The notes beneath the pieces are model-generated. The model was not told where the DNA came from and ran no database searches. It worked only from the letters and a program-made list of their open reading frames with translations. Shown one piece after another: positions 54,291 to 64,000 of a stretch of DNA of 64,000 bases (position 1 is the stretch's first letter; the number at the start of each line of letters is the position of its first letter). This DNA is from Diploscapter coronatus. Taxonomy: Eukaryota > Nematoda > Chromadorea > Rhabditida > Rhabditidae. The translations under genes were made by a program, and so were the position numbers. Where the stretch lies: contig OZ038422.1 in assembly GCA_964036155.1 (NCBI GenBank), forward strand, positions 23,459,201 through 23,523,200, written 5' to 3'.

Positions 54291-56131
54291 TTAGCAGTGG
54301 AGCTTCGGTCTGAGGGCGAGGGGAATGCCAGGGCTTAGTAGATGTTCGAAGAACTCCTCGTAAGCTCTTCCGCTAAGAAACTGTTGGGCCACATTGCACC
54401 ACAGTCGTCTCCCCTTACACATTTCACCCAGTTCAACGTTGTTCACGATCGTGAATGTATTCAAAGGATGACGACCCTGAAAGTTTCTTTTCTTTTCTTC
54501 TTCTGGTGGAAGATTTATTCTATTTTGGGAGATAATAAAGCTATTAGGTTGATGCATTCCTGTTTTCCGATTTGTGCGAAACAGTTCAACAGAACATAAC
54601 TTTATTGGCTAACAAGGATATTAGATGAAATATTCGCCATCGCTGTCCACAGTCTTCTGCCAGCGACTAGGCAGCTTACGGGTTCCCTCGCCGTACCAAG
54701 CGGGCTGCTTGGAGGCGAAGTAGGTCTTCAACCATGCGTCGACCTCCGCGCGGTTCTTGAAGTGTGTCTCGCCAAGGACTCGCTGCATGTCCGAGAAGAG
54801 CCAGTAGTCGCTAGGTGCCATGTCGGGCGAGTAGGGGGCATGGGGTACAATGTGCCATCCGAACGTTGTCAGCTCCTTTTTCACTTGTTTACACACATGA
54901 GGGCGGGCGTTGTCGTGGAGAAAGTGAAGACGACCTCGTAGCCAGGGAGTGGATTGGACGTGAGCCTTCAAGTCTCTCAGCTGGCGAGCGTAGACGTCAC
55001 CCGTGATCGTCGTACCCTCGGGTAGCAGCTCCCAGTAGATGGGGCCTTGGACGCCCCACCATACGGATAGCATCACCTTCTTCTGGTGCGTTTCGTCTTT
55101 GGCGACGGGTTCCGGCTGATCCTCCTTGTCCACCCACTGGGCACGTCTCACAACGTGATGGTAGACGATCCATTTCTCATCTCCCGTTATGAGATTGTCC
55201 AGCCAGGCCGTCGTCCTTTCGTATGTAAGAAGACTCATTGCTGTGTCAACTCGACAATTCTTGTTCTTGTCGCTCAAGACGTGGGGAATCCAACGGCCCA
55301 ACTTTCGTACCTTGCCGAGCTTCTTCAGTCCTCGAACGACAGTTGCCGGTCTACTCCGAGAGTCTACGCTATTTCTCGCGTAGTAGCGAATGGCTCCCCT
55401 TCGACTGTGCTGTGCAGCAAATCCAAATCCATCACTCGTGCAGGTTGCGACCTCTCCTCGTCTTCGAGATTGTAGTTGTGGGCCTCGAATCGTTTGAACC
55501 AATTGCGTACTGTGTGCTCGGAGGGGACTTCCTGGGGATATACTCGGGCCAGTTGACGGTGGGTCTCGGGTGGTTTGGTGCCAGAGAGGAAGAGAAATAA
55601 CATTACGTTGCGTATGTGGACACTGTTTGGGTGGAATCGATGGGGCATTGTGGGAACTAGACTGCTCACTAGCTGGTTGTGGCACTGCGACTGATAAGAG
55701 GGAGGGGCAAGTTGTTTATATTATAGAGCACAGTGGTTGTTGTCGCGGTCGGCCGCAGAGGGGAGGGAGCAAAGTACACATATCAAAAACGGAAAACAGG
55801 AATGCATCAACCTAATATATGAGCAGGAGCCCATCTCTTTCGCTCTCGTACCTTTATGCGTGTGAGAAGATCGTCATCTGACTCGTCGTCCTTAAGAAAT
55901 TCGAAAGAATATCCACTGCCATCCTTAAATAGTTGTGATATTAGAAGTTAAGGTTGGCTCGCTTACCTTTTGGAGGGTCGTGACAGATTTGCATTGCTTT
56001 CCTACTCCTCGCCACTCGCATCGCAGGTGGACGCAGTTAGAAGCATCCATGAATATCTGTGAAAGAGATGGGACGGCGGCAGAAGAAGGAAGTGAAAGAG
56101 TAAGAAGCAGCAACAGCGATAGATCACCCAT
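54291..56131 (-). CDS. Small secreted cysteine protein 2, inside the Maverick
   Basis: Three minus-strand exons, all phase 0: 56131-55967, 55923-55852 and 54476-54291 (TAA), giving 140 residues. Residues 1-19 are a signal peptide (MGDLSLLLLLTLSLPSSAA). Six Cys follow: NC, RCEW, QC in exon 1 and MC, WC, HC in exon 3. An acidic segment lies in exon 2 (FEFLKDDESDDD). Intron 2 contains a complete mariner (54544-55815). The intron 1 acceptor ends in AAG. An in-frame ATG at 56158 is also possible, but the signal peptide favours 56131. Family not recognised. Same strand, same size class and same Cys count as secreted gene 1, so they may be distant paralogues. Confidence 0.65.
54544..55815 (-). mobile_element. 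mariner transposon with TA target duplication
   Basis: Terminal inverted repeats of 26 bp or more begin TTAGGTTGATGCATTCCTGT and continue TTTCCG. They are flanked by TA at 54542-54543 and 55816-55817. Length is 1272 bp, typical of mariner. It carries a nearly complete transposase on the minus strand and lies in intron 2 of secreted gene 2. Confidence 0.95.
54621..55669 (-). pseudogene. mariner transposase (DD34D), one frameshift
   Basis: The N-terminal HTH region starts MSSLVPTMPHRFHPN and includes HTVRNWFKRF and TTREIA. A frameshift near 55375 moves to the frame with VVRGLKKLGKVRKLGRWIPH, ITGDEKWI, LHDNARPH and YSPDMAPSDYWLF, the three catalytic Asp of DD34D. The end is DGEYFI. Only one lesion is seen, so this copy is younger than the Tc1-like one, but it should not encode an active enzyme. 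Confidence 0.92.
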
Positions 56132-56212
56132 CGTCACACACTGACTAATGTACATCATCTACATCTAGATCTATCTACATCTAGGCGGGGCTTTCCTTAT
56201 CACCAATTGACC

Positions 56213-56235
56213 TATCTCTCTCTCTCTCTCTCTCG
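56213..56235. repeat. (TC)n microsatellite
   Basis: About eleven TC units between secreted gene 2 and the coiled-coil gene. It is preceded by repeated CATCTA words at about 56158-56185. Confidence 0.9.
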
Positions 56236-56870
56236 ATCCACAATGCGATGTACATGTCTCTCACGAGAAGTGCATGAGATCGAAAGGGAGTGATGGATTG
56301 CAATAATAAGATAAGACGGAGCGAGAAAAAATTGGTGAGCGAAAGAGGCTCCTGTGAGAGAGTCAGATTGTAGACTTGATAAGAGATGAGGGAGTATATT
56401 CCTTGGAGGAGACTGTCCCAGACGCATATTCATTATTGTACTTGGTTATCCCCGCTGTTAGTGAAGAGGGGGATCTAGCACACACACGACACCTAAAGAA
56501 AATTGTCGTTCGATCAAAGAGAGAACTGCCATCTGTCACACATACATATTTATCTGCAATGACGAGCATGGAGAAAGTTAAACATCGAGAAAGTGCCAGG
56601 GCGAAGGCGTCATAAATTGAGAGAACTGAAGGAGAAAGAGAGAGTGGTCATACCCTAACCTTCGAGAAGGTGCCATTTCAAGAGTGTGTTGTTGGGTAAA
56701 AGAGATCGGTGAAGTGTCTCATTTGAGAGTGATTTCTCTCGCAGAATTTCTCCACTTTTGCTCAAATTTCTTGCATAAATTATCTCTTTGTCGCTTATAA
56801 CTGACTTCAAAGTTTTCCGTATCACTTCAAATTTTAAAAATGTTCTTTTCAGACAAGTCCTATTCTCGTA

Positions 56871-57405
56871 ATGAGTGGAAATGTTCCAACTCCCATGGAT
56901 GTTGAAGATCCAAAGAAGACTATGACTACATGTTTTTCGAAGGTGGAGCTACTCGATACTCAACGAGAAGAGTTTCGAAAGGAGTTGGAGGTTGCTTCTT
57001 TGGAACAGCTTCAACGAAAGACTGGTAATTGAAAAATTAAATTAATTCAATGACCGAATTCAGGCTGAAATGCTGGAAGATAAGGCAGCAAAAGCAACTG
57101 CAAAAGCTACAATTGCAAGAGCTTATTATGAGAATGAGAAGAATTTAATTGAGAAGAGACAAGCAGCACATCAACAAAGAAAAATGGTATGCTGAGTCTT
57201 CGACTCCTAGATCCGAAGGATTGCATTCATTCAAATTTGTCAAATAACCAAGCTTGATTATTTTCAATGATTGATCAATTTTCAGAAGAAGAACCTACTG
57301 AAGACACAGCGTGAAAAGTTAATGAAACTACATCGAGCTGAAAGAGACAGGAAGATTAAAGCAAGAGATACAGCAGAAGATCTTCGACAACTTGAAGAGT
57401 ATTAG
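56871..57405 (+). CDS. Coiled-coil protein inside the Maverick, possibly broken
   Basis: Three exon-like blocks: 56871-57024 (MSGNVPTPMDVEDP... then helix), 57064-57186 (AEMLEDKAAKATAKATIARA) and 57286-57405 (ends LRQLEEY, TAG). The second and third join in phase 0. The first ends one base out of phase with the second, and joining at the only GT/AG pair gives an immediate stop. Either the gene has a one-base lesion or the true donor is different. The product would be about 130 residues, almost all charged helix. Family not recognised. It may be an original Maverick gene or another passenger. Confidence 0.5.
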
Positions 57406-57451
57406 TTGTTACTAATTGTTATTAGTATTAGATAATGTTGTTGCATTGTGC

Positions 57452-57550
57452 TAGTATTTATAAAATATAGCCATACTGGTATTTATAAACTATTGCTTTA
57501 CCGGTATTTATAAAATATATCCATACTGGTCTTAATAAATAATAACCATA
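57452..57550. repeat. 25-bp tandem repeat, about four units
   Basis: Units of the form TATTTATAAAATATA-GCCATACTGG repeat three times with drift, followed by a fourth, more diverged unit (TCTTAATAAATAATAACCATACTGT). They lie between the coiled-coil gene and the zinc-ribbon/integrase frame. Confidence 0.75.
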
Positions 57551-57599
57551 CTGTTACCAATAATAATTGTTATTCTTCTATCTTTTCTCATTCTAATAA

Positions 57600-58143
57600 A
57601 TGTTGTTAATTTTCTGTTTCAATTGTAAAGAGAAAACCCATACTATTGACACATCACAGATAATTTCCAAGAGCAATAGATCCATGATAAAGGGAAAGTG
57701 TGAGAAATGCAACACCACGAAGTGTAAGTTCATTTGTAGTGAAAGAAAGATACAAGGTGGATCAGGATTTGAAAAATTAAAAGAGGAAAAAGATAAATCT
57801 GGTTCTCTTGGAATTCGAACTCCTTCGGATAAATAATTAGAGATTCTAGAAAAAACTTATTATTCCCCATTTAGTGGATTTTGTGGTATCAATGAGTTAG
57901 CTAGGATAACCGAGAAATCTCCAAAAATTGTGAAAGAGTTCTTGAATCAGCAAGATGTCTACACTCTCCACAAGCCAGCTCGTAAAAATTTTAAGAGTCA
58001 AAGAGTTTACTTTAATGGAATAGATGATCAATGACAATCAGATCTAGTAGAAATGATTCCCTACTCAGAAGAAAATAATAATTACAAGTATCTTCTGACA
58101 GTTATAGACTGTTTCAGTAAGTACGCTTGGGTAGTTCCTTTAA
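57600..58143 (+). pseudogene. Maverick zinc ribbon plus integrase, interrupted
   Basis: One continuous frame, broken by in-frame stops at 57834-57836 and 58032-58034. The first part (57600-57836) has FNCKEKT...KGKCEKCNTTKCKF, a two-CxxC ribbon like the DUF5679 proteins of Polintons and some large DNA viruses. The second part has the integrase N-terminal region (YYSPFSGFCGINELARI, DVYTLHKPARKNF) and the start of the catalytic core (QSDLVEM, LLTVIDCFSKYAWVVPL). The second stop replaces the Trp usual in DxQWQxDL. The frame then runs into a foldback element inserted at a TTAA. Integrase normally joins the element to host DNA; this copy is dead. Confidence 0.85.
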
Positions 58144-59807
58144 GAGTGAATGTCAGTAAGGACCAAAGTCGGTGTTTCCGGGGGTCCATCGATTTGGCCG
58201 ATTTTCACATATATTGTTCAGTTTTTCACGCTGATTCTTATGGTGTGATTTGTTTTTCATAAAAATTATCGTATGCAGGATTACAGTAGCTTGAAGTTTT
58301 GACAGATCCGACCTCGGGAAAAAATTCATAACTTTCTTGTTTCTGAACCAAATCAAATGGGATTTTCAGTATTAGATTACCCACAAAAAACTCTACAAAT
58401 AATGTAACTACAACTACCTGCTAGGGCCAACAGTTTTCCGCCAAAAAATTAATTTTCGCAAATTCGACCCTGGCCGACTGCAGTTTTTCGATTTTTTCCC
58501 CAAATTAGAGTTTCGTCCCCAAGCTGGAAATTGGTTTATTTTGTAGAGAATTAAATTCTGCATTTGAATCTGTAAAAATTTTCAAAAAAAAGGGTCGTCG
58601 AAACCACGAAAAATGTGTCCGAACGCATAAAACCAGGGTGATTATTACATAGCATCAACTTTGACCCCCCATAACTTTCTTATTTCTGAACCAAGTTGAA
58701 TGATTATTTTTTTATTTTGTAGATCTTGAGTAGGAGAATAAATTCTAAAGATAAAGAAATTTTTTAGAAATTAATTTTGGCGGAAAAAATTAGCCTAAGT
58801 TACCCTATATACTCGTACTACGTTTACGCCTAAATTACGTTGGAAAAAATTTCTCCTTTTAGTATGTTGCGTAGAATGACATGGTGAACAACTTTTGTTC
58901 CAAGACTGACCTCGGATTCACATTCGTATGAGCTCCAGAATTTTTTGAAGTATAATGGTCAAATTCAGCATAATGCCTTTATAATACAAATTTTCAAAAA
59001 ATCGTATCTCCCTATGTATGCGCATTCTAGAATAAGTTCTGGAACAAAAGTTGACCAACTTGAAGAGCTCTACAAGATTTCGTGGAAAGTTCCGACGCTA
59101 ACTCACATTACATTTGTAAACACAATACGGGTATATAGGGTAACTTCGGATAATTTTTTCCCGCCAAAATTAATTTAAAAAATTTTCTTTTTGTTTTTAA
59201 TTTATTCTCCTATTCAAAATATACAAAATAAAAAATAATCATGAAATTTGGTTCAGAAATAAGAAAGTTGTGGGGAGTCAAAGTTGACACTATAAAATAA
59301 TCACCCTGATTTTACGCGTTCAGACGCATTTTTCGTGGTTTCGACGACCCTTTTTTTGAAAATTTTTACATATTCAGATGTAAAATTTAATTCTCTACAA
59401 AATAAGCCAATTTCCAGCTTGGGGTCGAAGCTCTAATTTGGGGAAAAAATCGAAAAACCGTTACCGGTCAGGATCACTTTTTCGGAAATTAATTTTTTGG
59501 CAGGAAATTGTTGACCGTAGCAGGTGGTCGTAGTTACATTATTTGTAGAGTTTTTCGTGGGCTATTCAATGCTGAAAACCGCATTCGATTTGGTTCAGAA
59601 ATAAGAAAGTTATGAATTTTTTCCCGAGGTCGGGTCTGTCAAAACTTCAAGCTACCGTAATCCTGCATACGATAATTTTTATGAAAAACAAATCACACCA
59701 CGAGAATCAGCGTGAAAAACTGAACAATATATGTGAAAATCAGCCAAATCGACGGACCTTTGGAAACACCCCTTTGCTAAAACTTTGGTTTTTCCTGACA
59801 TTCACTC
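58144..59807. mobile_element. Foldback element with TTAA target duplication, in integrase
   Basis: The two halves are near mirror images: about 58144-58840 pairs with about 59110-59807, and shorter matches (GAACAACTTTTGTTCC against GGAACAAAAGTTG) continue toward the centre. The ends are GAGTGAATGTCAG and CTGACATTCACTC, flanked by TTAA at 58140-58143 and 59808-59811. TTAA duplication is typical of piggyBac-type insertion. No transposase is encoded, so this is a non-autonomous element of 1664 bp. Confidence 0.88.
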
Positions 59808-60011
59808 TTAAATGTAGAAGATTTTAGAGATAGTCTTTTCAACAAAACAATTGTTCGAAAAAAAAGCAATATTGTATTAGAAGTATTAAACAAACACTTT
59901 ACACACAAGAACAGGAAAAAGTTGTCTTTGATAACGAAGACACTGATGCAAAATTACTGCATTTCAAACGAGTTATCATTCGAAATAGTTTCGATACAAA
60001 TGCTCATGGAT
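59808..60011 (+). pseudogene. Continuation of Maverick integrase region, degraded
   Basis: Across the TTAA site, the integrase frame reads on for about 50 codons after the foldback (a helix-rich stretch ending near 59960), then breaks. I cannot align it with confidence to the catalytic centre, so the D,D35E core is probably lost or heavily diverged. Confidence 0.4.
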
Positions 60012-60428
60012 TCAATCCTCCAGAAGCGACAGAACACTTGTCTTAAATGTTGATTGCTCTAGTAACTTCAGAAGAAGCAAACAGTAATAACCACAATGAT
60101 GTGTATTGAATTCTTGAATTTGGAATGTTGAAAGTTCTATTTTATTTTTTTCTTTTGAGTTTTTTAAATACTCTTGAAGTTCTCTAGGTGGATCTAGTCC
60201 GAAAGAGTCAAAGTAATAAATTTTATCTTTTATTTTGGAATAACAGACCCAATGAGTCCCTTGACCTTCTGAAAAATCTAAATTCACAATTCCTACTTCT
60301 CTGGGATGTATTTGAGTAGGTAAAGTGTCTCTCATAAAAACGCCCCGGAAATTCTTGATTCCTAGCTTTTCTACGAGATTCAGAAGATCTAGATTGGTCA
60401 AAGGCTTCAGGTCTTTTGTAAAATGCAT
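60012..60428 (-). CDS. Maverick adenain-like cysteine protease
   Basis: A single minus-strand frame of 138 residues, MHFTKDLKPLTNLDLLNLVE onward. The catalytic His is in GTHWVCY, the Asp in YYFDSFG and the Cys in THHCGYYCLLLL, with an upstream Gln (FQIQEF), in the order seen in adenovirus-type and Polinton proteases. In intact elements it is thought to process capsid proteins. The gene is open from end to end and its 5' part lies in the right terminal repeat. It is the best-preserved Maverick gene here, but no capsid gene is visible for it to act on. Confidence 0.85.
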   Translation of the reverse strand: MHFTKDLKPLTNLDLLNLVEKLGIKNFRGVFMRDTLPTQIHPREVGIVNLDFSEGQGTHWVCYSKIKDKIYYFDSFGLDPPRELQEYLKNSKEKNKIELSTFQIQEFNTHHCGYYCLLLLKLLEQSTFKTSVLSLLED

Positions 60429-60669
60429 TTATTAAGCATATTTTTTTATTCAAATTGTTAGCGCACTTTTCTCGACCACTTCGACCACTGAATTTCGACC
60501 ACATTTTCTAGCGCACCCATTGAGGCATTTTAGACCACTTTAAAAATTGTCAAATATGACACATTTTCAAAGAATTTAGACAAGTTTTTGATTAAAATAA
60601 GCCTGAAAATGGCTTAAAAATGCAAAAATTGAGGATAGTCGAAAAGGTGCGCTAGAACAGCTTTTTACC
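60237..60669 (-). repeat. Maverick right terminal inverted repeat
   Basis: Reverse complement of 51382-51823. Similarity runs from the protease codons for HWVCYSK out to the GGTGCGCTAGAACAGCTTTT end. The outermost word on both sides is TAAAAAGC read inward. Confidence 0.85.
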
Positions 60670-63600
60670 TATTATTTTCCTGATTTTAGACTCGCACCGA
60701 AAGCATTGCTTCGTTTCCAAACTCAACGCGAAAAGGCAAATGATATTTGTTCAAAAATGTCTCCATCTTTCGTCTCTCTTCATTTTCCTTTCTCTCAAAA
60801 ATTCTATTTCTCTTTCAACTTTAATCCGATTGTGGCTCGTTTTTCAGTGCCTTTCCTCTTCGCGTTAGGCCGATCCTAACTGTTCCATGTAAGCCATTTA
60901 ACTCGGTAATTTGTCGTTTGTCTTTGAGTTTTACAGTTTCGCTTTTGACTCGGTAGAGTCACTTGTCTATAGTCAGGGCCCGTGAACACTTTTCTTATAG
61001 TTATTATTCGAATTCGAAGGTAAAAATCATATTCATCGTTATAGACATCAGCATAATTAAATGATTTGACCATTGGAAAATTTTCAATATCATTTCTCTC
61101 GAAAAATTAGGTAAAAACCAATCTAAAATGTGAACACGCACTTTTCATTTTTAAATTAGCATACATAGTGTTTGCGGTCTCTACCTATAGTCTATAAATT
61201 ATACTAACTGATTTCCATTTTCTATTCCTCATCATAGAATGAAATGTCTTGCTTCTTTGCACTTTCGACACCTTTAAGCCTACAATTTTATGGGTGTTCT
61301 GTGGAGGATTTCAAAGCCTTTTATTTACTGTTCAGTCGGACTAAATTTCTATCCTTCAGAAAATACAGACCAATGTTGCGCTAGAATATGCTGTCATATC
61401 AGCTTCTTGCAATGTTTGCAATTCACTTTTTTCTCGCCTTATCTTGTAATTTTTTCTCAAAGTATTTTTTCCGTTGAAAAGCCGACCCGCAAATATTTTA
61501 GCAGGTGTTCAGAGCCAAATTCTTTCATTCCTCTCATTACTACTGTACGTCTTGTCTAAAACTGTTTCTAGCTTTCGAAATAATTTTTGAGATCATTCAC
61601 CAAATTCCAAATCTCATCTTTTCCCTGAATTTTTTTTTTCTAAATCTCGCCATTTCAATTCATGCATTTTTGAAAGAATGCATAAATCTCACACGTTTTC
61701 GCTTATTATTGCATTTCTCGCTATCAATCTTTGAGATTTTTGAATTCAGCTTTCCGTGAATTCCAAAATCGTAAGGTAAATTTGAGCAGATTTCGTGCAA
61801 ATTCATGTCTTTCACTCTGAACCCAGTTTATTTTCATTTTGATCCTTTTCAAGGCTCTGTTGCTTCCTTTATTTTTCGGTGTTTTCGTACTTCTTCATCA
61901 GAAATGGAACTTTTTCTTACTCAGCGCCATTCGACGAAGATTCCCCGCTCGGTCTTAATTTCGGACATCACTCCTAGTTTCTTTCAGTATTTATTCTAAT
62001 CGAACGGGCATTTTCCGGGTGTGTATCAAATTCCACTATTTCCCCTTATTTGGTCCGGTTGCAATTCGACCTTTGTCGGAAATCTCTTCCCTTTCCTTCT
62101 CCGTTCCCATTCCTCTATTTCTCCATTTACTCATTCAACCCGCATTTAGAACATCCTTTACTTCCGATTTTCGATATTCCTCAAACCTCCTTTACAAATC
62201 TTACGCTCTATTTCATTCAGCTTTTTTCTGAAACTATTCTTTAGAAACTTTTTACAAATGTTCCTTTCAAGCCGCATTTTCTTATCTGAACTTTTGCCTG
62301 GACGAGTAAAAGCCTCTTTATCCATCATTTAGCCTCTAACTCGCTGACTCTCTTTGGTCAGTGCGCTATTTTTAGCGTTTTATTCAAATCCATTGGGGAG
62401 GAGGAGGAGTGTTTTTGGTGCCGGACGGACACCTTTAGAAGCAAATGGAACATTTTACTTTTTTACTACTATACAACGAATACAAATGCAGAATTTTTCT
62501 GGAAGGTGAGAAGATCTCTTTCGTTTGTAAGAAGAACATCTCTTGATAAATCTCTTTTTCACTCTATGTTTGCCCGGTTCTTGGTCCAACTTTTTCATAG
62601 CGATAGTAAAATGGACTTTACAACTGGGTGCCCTGCAAATTGAAACACGTCTGACTGACCCTTTGTCGGATGGAAACTCGATATCTTCTCGGGTTTTGAA
62701 AAAAATGAAAAGCTCTTGACTATTCTAATGGAACTGGAGTGGAGTTTTTCAGGTTAAATTTCTTTAGAAAATGACATTTTTCAGAAATTCAACAATTTTA
62801 AGGCACTCTGAAGCACCGAGACAAACCATTGTTTTTTTCCTGAAATCTTCGGAATCATATCCGCGGTTCTTGAATTCTTATACATGGTCATTTTTGAGAT
62901 TAGGATTAGTCGGTCATCGTTTTTCATCCTCTCGTCCTGCCAATTGCGCTTTTTCTCGAGATAATATTTACCCTATCCGCACTACGTCTTGGAAGTGTTT
63001 TCGTATTTGCGTACAATGTTGCGTAAGTGCGGAGATCGGCCGGTATTTTGCACAGCTGAGAGCCAAAGGCACTGGGGATATCTGACAGTGAAAATAAGCA
63101 AAAAAGACTATTTATCCTGTGTATAGGAAATCGTATAATTTTCACGAGAAAAGTATAAATTTACAATTTTGTTTTACACTTTTTTTTTTTATAAAAAACT
63201 CACCATAGGCCATTTTTGACTTTTTTTTAATTTGATCCTTTTAGTTTAGTTGGGTTGTCAAATACTGAACTTCTTTTTGGATGAAAACGGATTTGAATTC
63301 CTAAAGTTGAAAGTTAAGGAGAAATTTGGAAAAGAAACAAGTTCATTTTCGATGCAAATCAACTATTCAAAGTGTTCCCTGAAACGATGATACATTTTCA
63401 TCAGCATATGGATTTGGGGTTTAGCGGCTAACGGCCCAAGGATATTTGGGATTTGTGGGGATATTGGTGGATTTGCGTGGCTATTCGAGGATATTCTGTG
63501 TTGGCTGTGTGAATTGCTCGAATGGCTCACGCCTCTGCGCGTCCGATGGCATGCCTACTCCCCTCGTCTGTTTGTCCACTCTTCCGAAGGGAGATTTTCT

Positions 63601-64000
63601 AAATCTCTCCTTCCTAAAGGGAATCCCACCCCAATTCCTAGGGTCCACTTGAAGAAAATAAAGGGAGGAAGGGAAAAGAAGAGGACCTTAAGTTTGGCTA
63701 TGTTCCAATCCCCTGCCAATCATTTGTAGAAGAATGGAGGCAAAAGTGCCCTATATCAATCTTTATTACTCTGGAGCTTTTTCTCTAAAACTACTCTATC
63801 TCTAGAGTTTCTTGTTTCTTTTTGCTTCTGATAACTTTCCTATCTCGATCATTTCCTCCATCTTTTCCTCTTCAAAAATACACTGGCCGTTCTATTGGTC
63901 AATTTTCTAGAAATAACCCTGAAATACGAGAGATTTAGACAGAAAATGGAACCCGGGTGTAAGGTCAACGTGGGAAGAAAGTGACCCTCTCTCTTGCCGG
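60670..64000. other. Right flank, no supported gene
   Basis: Mostly T/C-rich DNA on the plus strand with many short frames and no recognisable protein. Slightly G+C-richer patches at about 62860-63090 and 63430-63660 could be exons of genes that extend beyond the window, but I could not build phase-consistent models. A T-run occurs at 63180-63190. Confidence 0.45.

Larger units (their letters stand above)
51382..60669. mobile_element. Decayed Maverick/Polinton, ~9.3 kb, with nested transposons
   Basis: It is bounded by terminal inverted repeats of about 440 bp (51382-51823 and 60237-60669) that start with TAAAAAGCnGTTnTAGCGCA. Inside are two Maverick hallmarks: an adenain-like cysteine protease (minus, at the right end, its first half copied in the left repeat) and an integrase with a D-x-F-S-K-Y-A-W-V-V-P-L motif. 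Polymerase B, the FtsK-like ATPase and the capsid genes are not seen. The rest of the interior holds two secreted-protein genes, a coiled-coil gene, a Tc1-like element, a mariner and a TTAA-flanked foldback. No clear 6-bp target duplication is visible at the edges. Confidence 0.82.

Noticed and set aside
55086..55600. Plus-strand frames of 120-129 residues
   Set aside because: They are antisense to the mariner transposase and have no domain of their own.
58153..58356. Matching small frames at 58153-58356 (minus) and 59612-59827 (plus)
   Set aside because: They are the two mirrored arms of the foldback element, not a duplicated gene.

Overview
This window looks like chromosomal DNA of a rhabditid-type nematode. 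It is AT-rich, and its multi-exon genes have many short introns with TTTTCAG-type acceptors. One stretch matches 21 of 22 bases of the nematode SL1 spliced leader. Gene content also fits: an F-box/kelch family, nematode-style secreted Cys and Thr-rich proteins, Tc1 and mariner elements, and a Maverick (Polinton). Almost no gene is a single open frame, so the models below were assembled exon by exon from splice sites and reading phase.

Layout. 1-9.7 kb: no gene I can support. 9.7-17.0 kb: a large inverted duplication carrying F-box/kelch gene A (minus) and gene B (plus, two kelch modules). 17.36-18.13 kb: a two-finger C2HC gene of the ZNF474 type (minus). 18.1-22.0 kb: non-coding, with several foldback/MITE-like repeats. 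22.05-32.39 kb: KSR, the Ras-pathway scaffold pseudokinase (plus), with a secreted mucin-like gene nested on the opposite strand in one intron. 33.9-35.8 kb: mitochondrial ribosomal protein L17. 36.3-42.1 kb: an LRRC47 orthologue. 42.96-46.1 kb: two small helical/coiled-coil genes, one with a tandemly duplicated exon. 46.1-47.1 kb: non-coding, with the SL1-like sequence. 47.1-51.2 kb: a third copy of the F-box/kelch unit (gene C, two modules).

51.4-60.7 kb is the most interesting part. A decayed Maverick lies between ~440-bp terminal inverted repeats that overlap the start of its adenain-like cysteine protease gene. The element also has a zinc-ribbon plus retroviral-type integrase frame, broken by stops and by a 1.66-kb TTAA-flanked foldback element. 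Polymerase B, the packaging ATPase and capsid genes are not visible. Instead, the interior holds two small secreted-protein genes with intact splicing and a short coiled-coil gene. A Tc1-like element sits in an intron of the first secreted gene and a mariner in an intron of the second, so the region is three nested transposons inside one virus-like element. 60.7-64 kb: no gene I can support.

How the genes relate: KSR, MRPL17 and LRRC47 are conserved housekeeping or signalling genes in one orientation. They are flanked by rapidly duplicating, lineage-specific F-box/kelch genes and a transposon-rich block.
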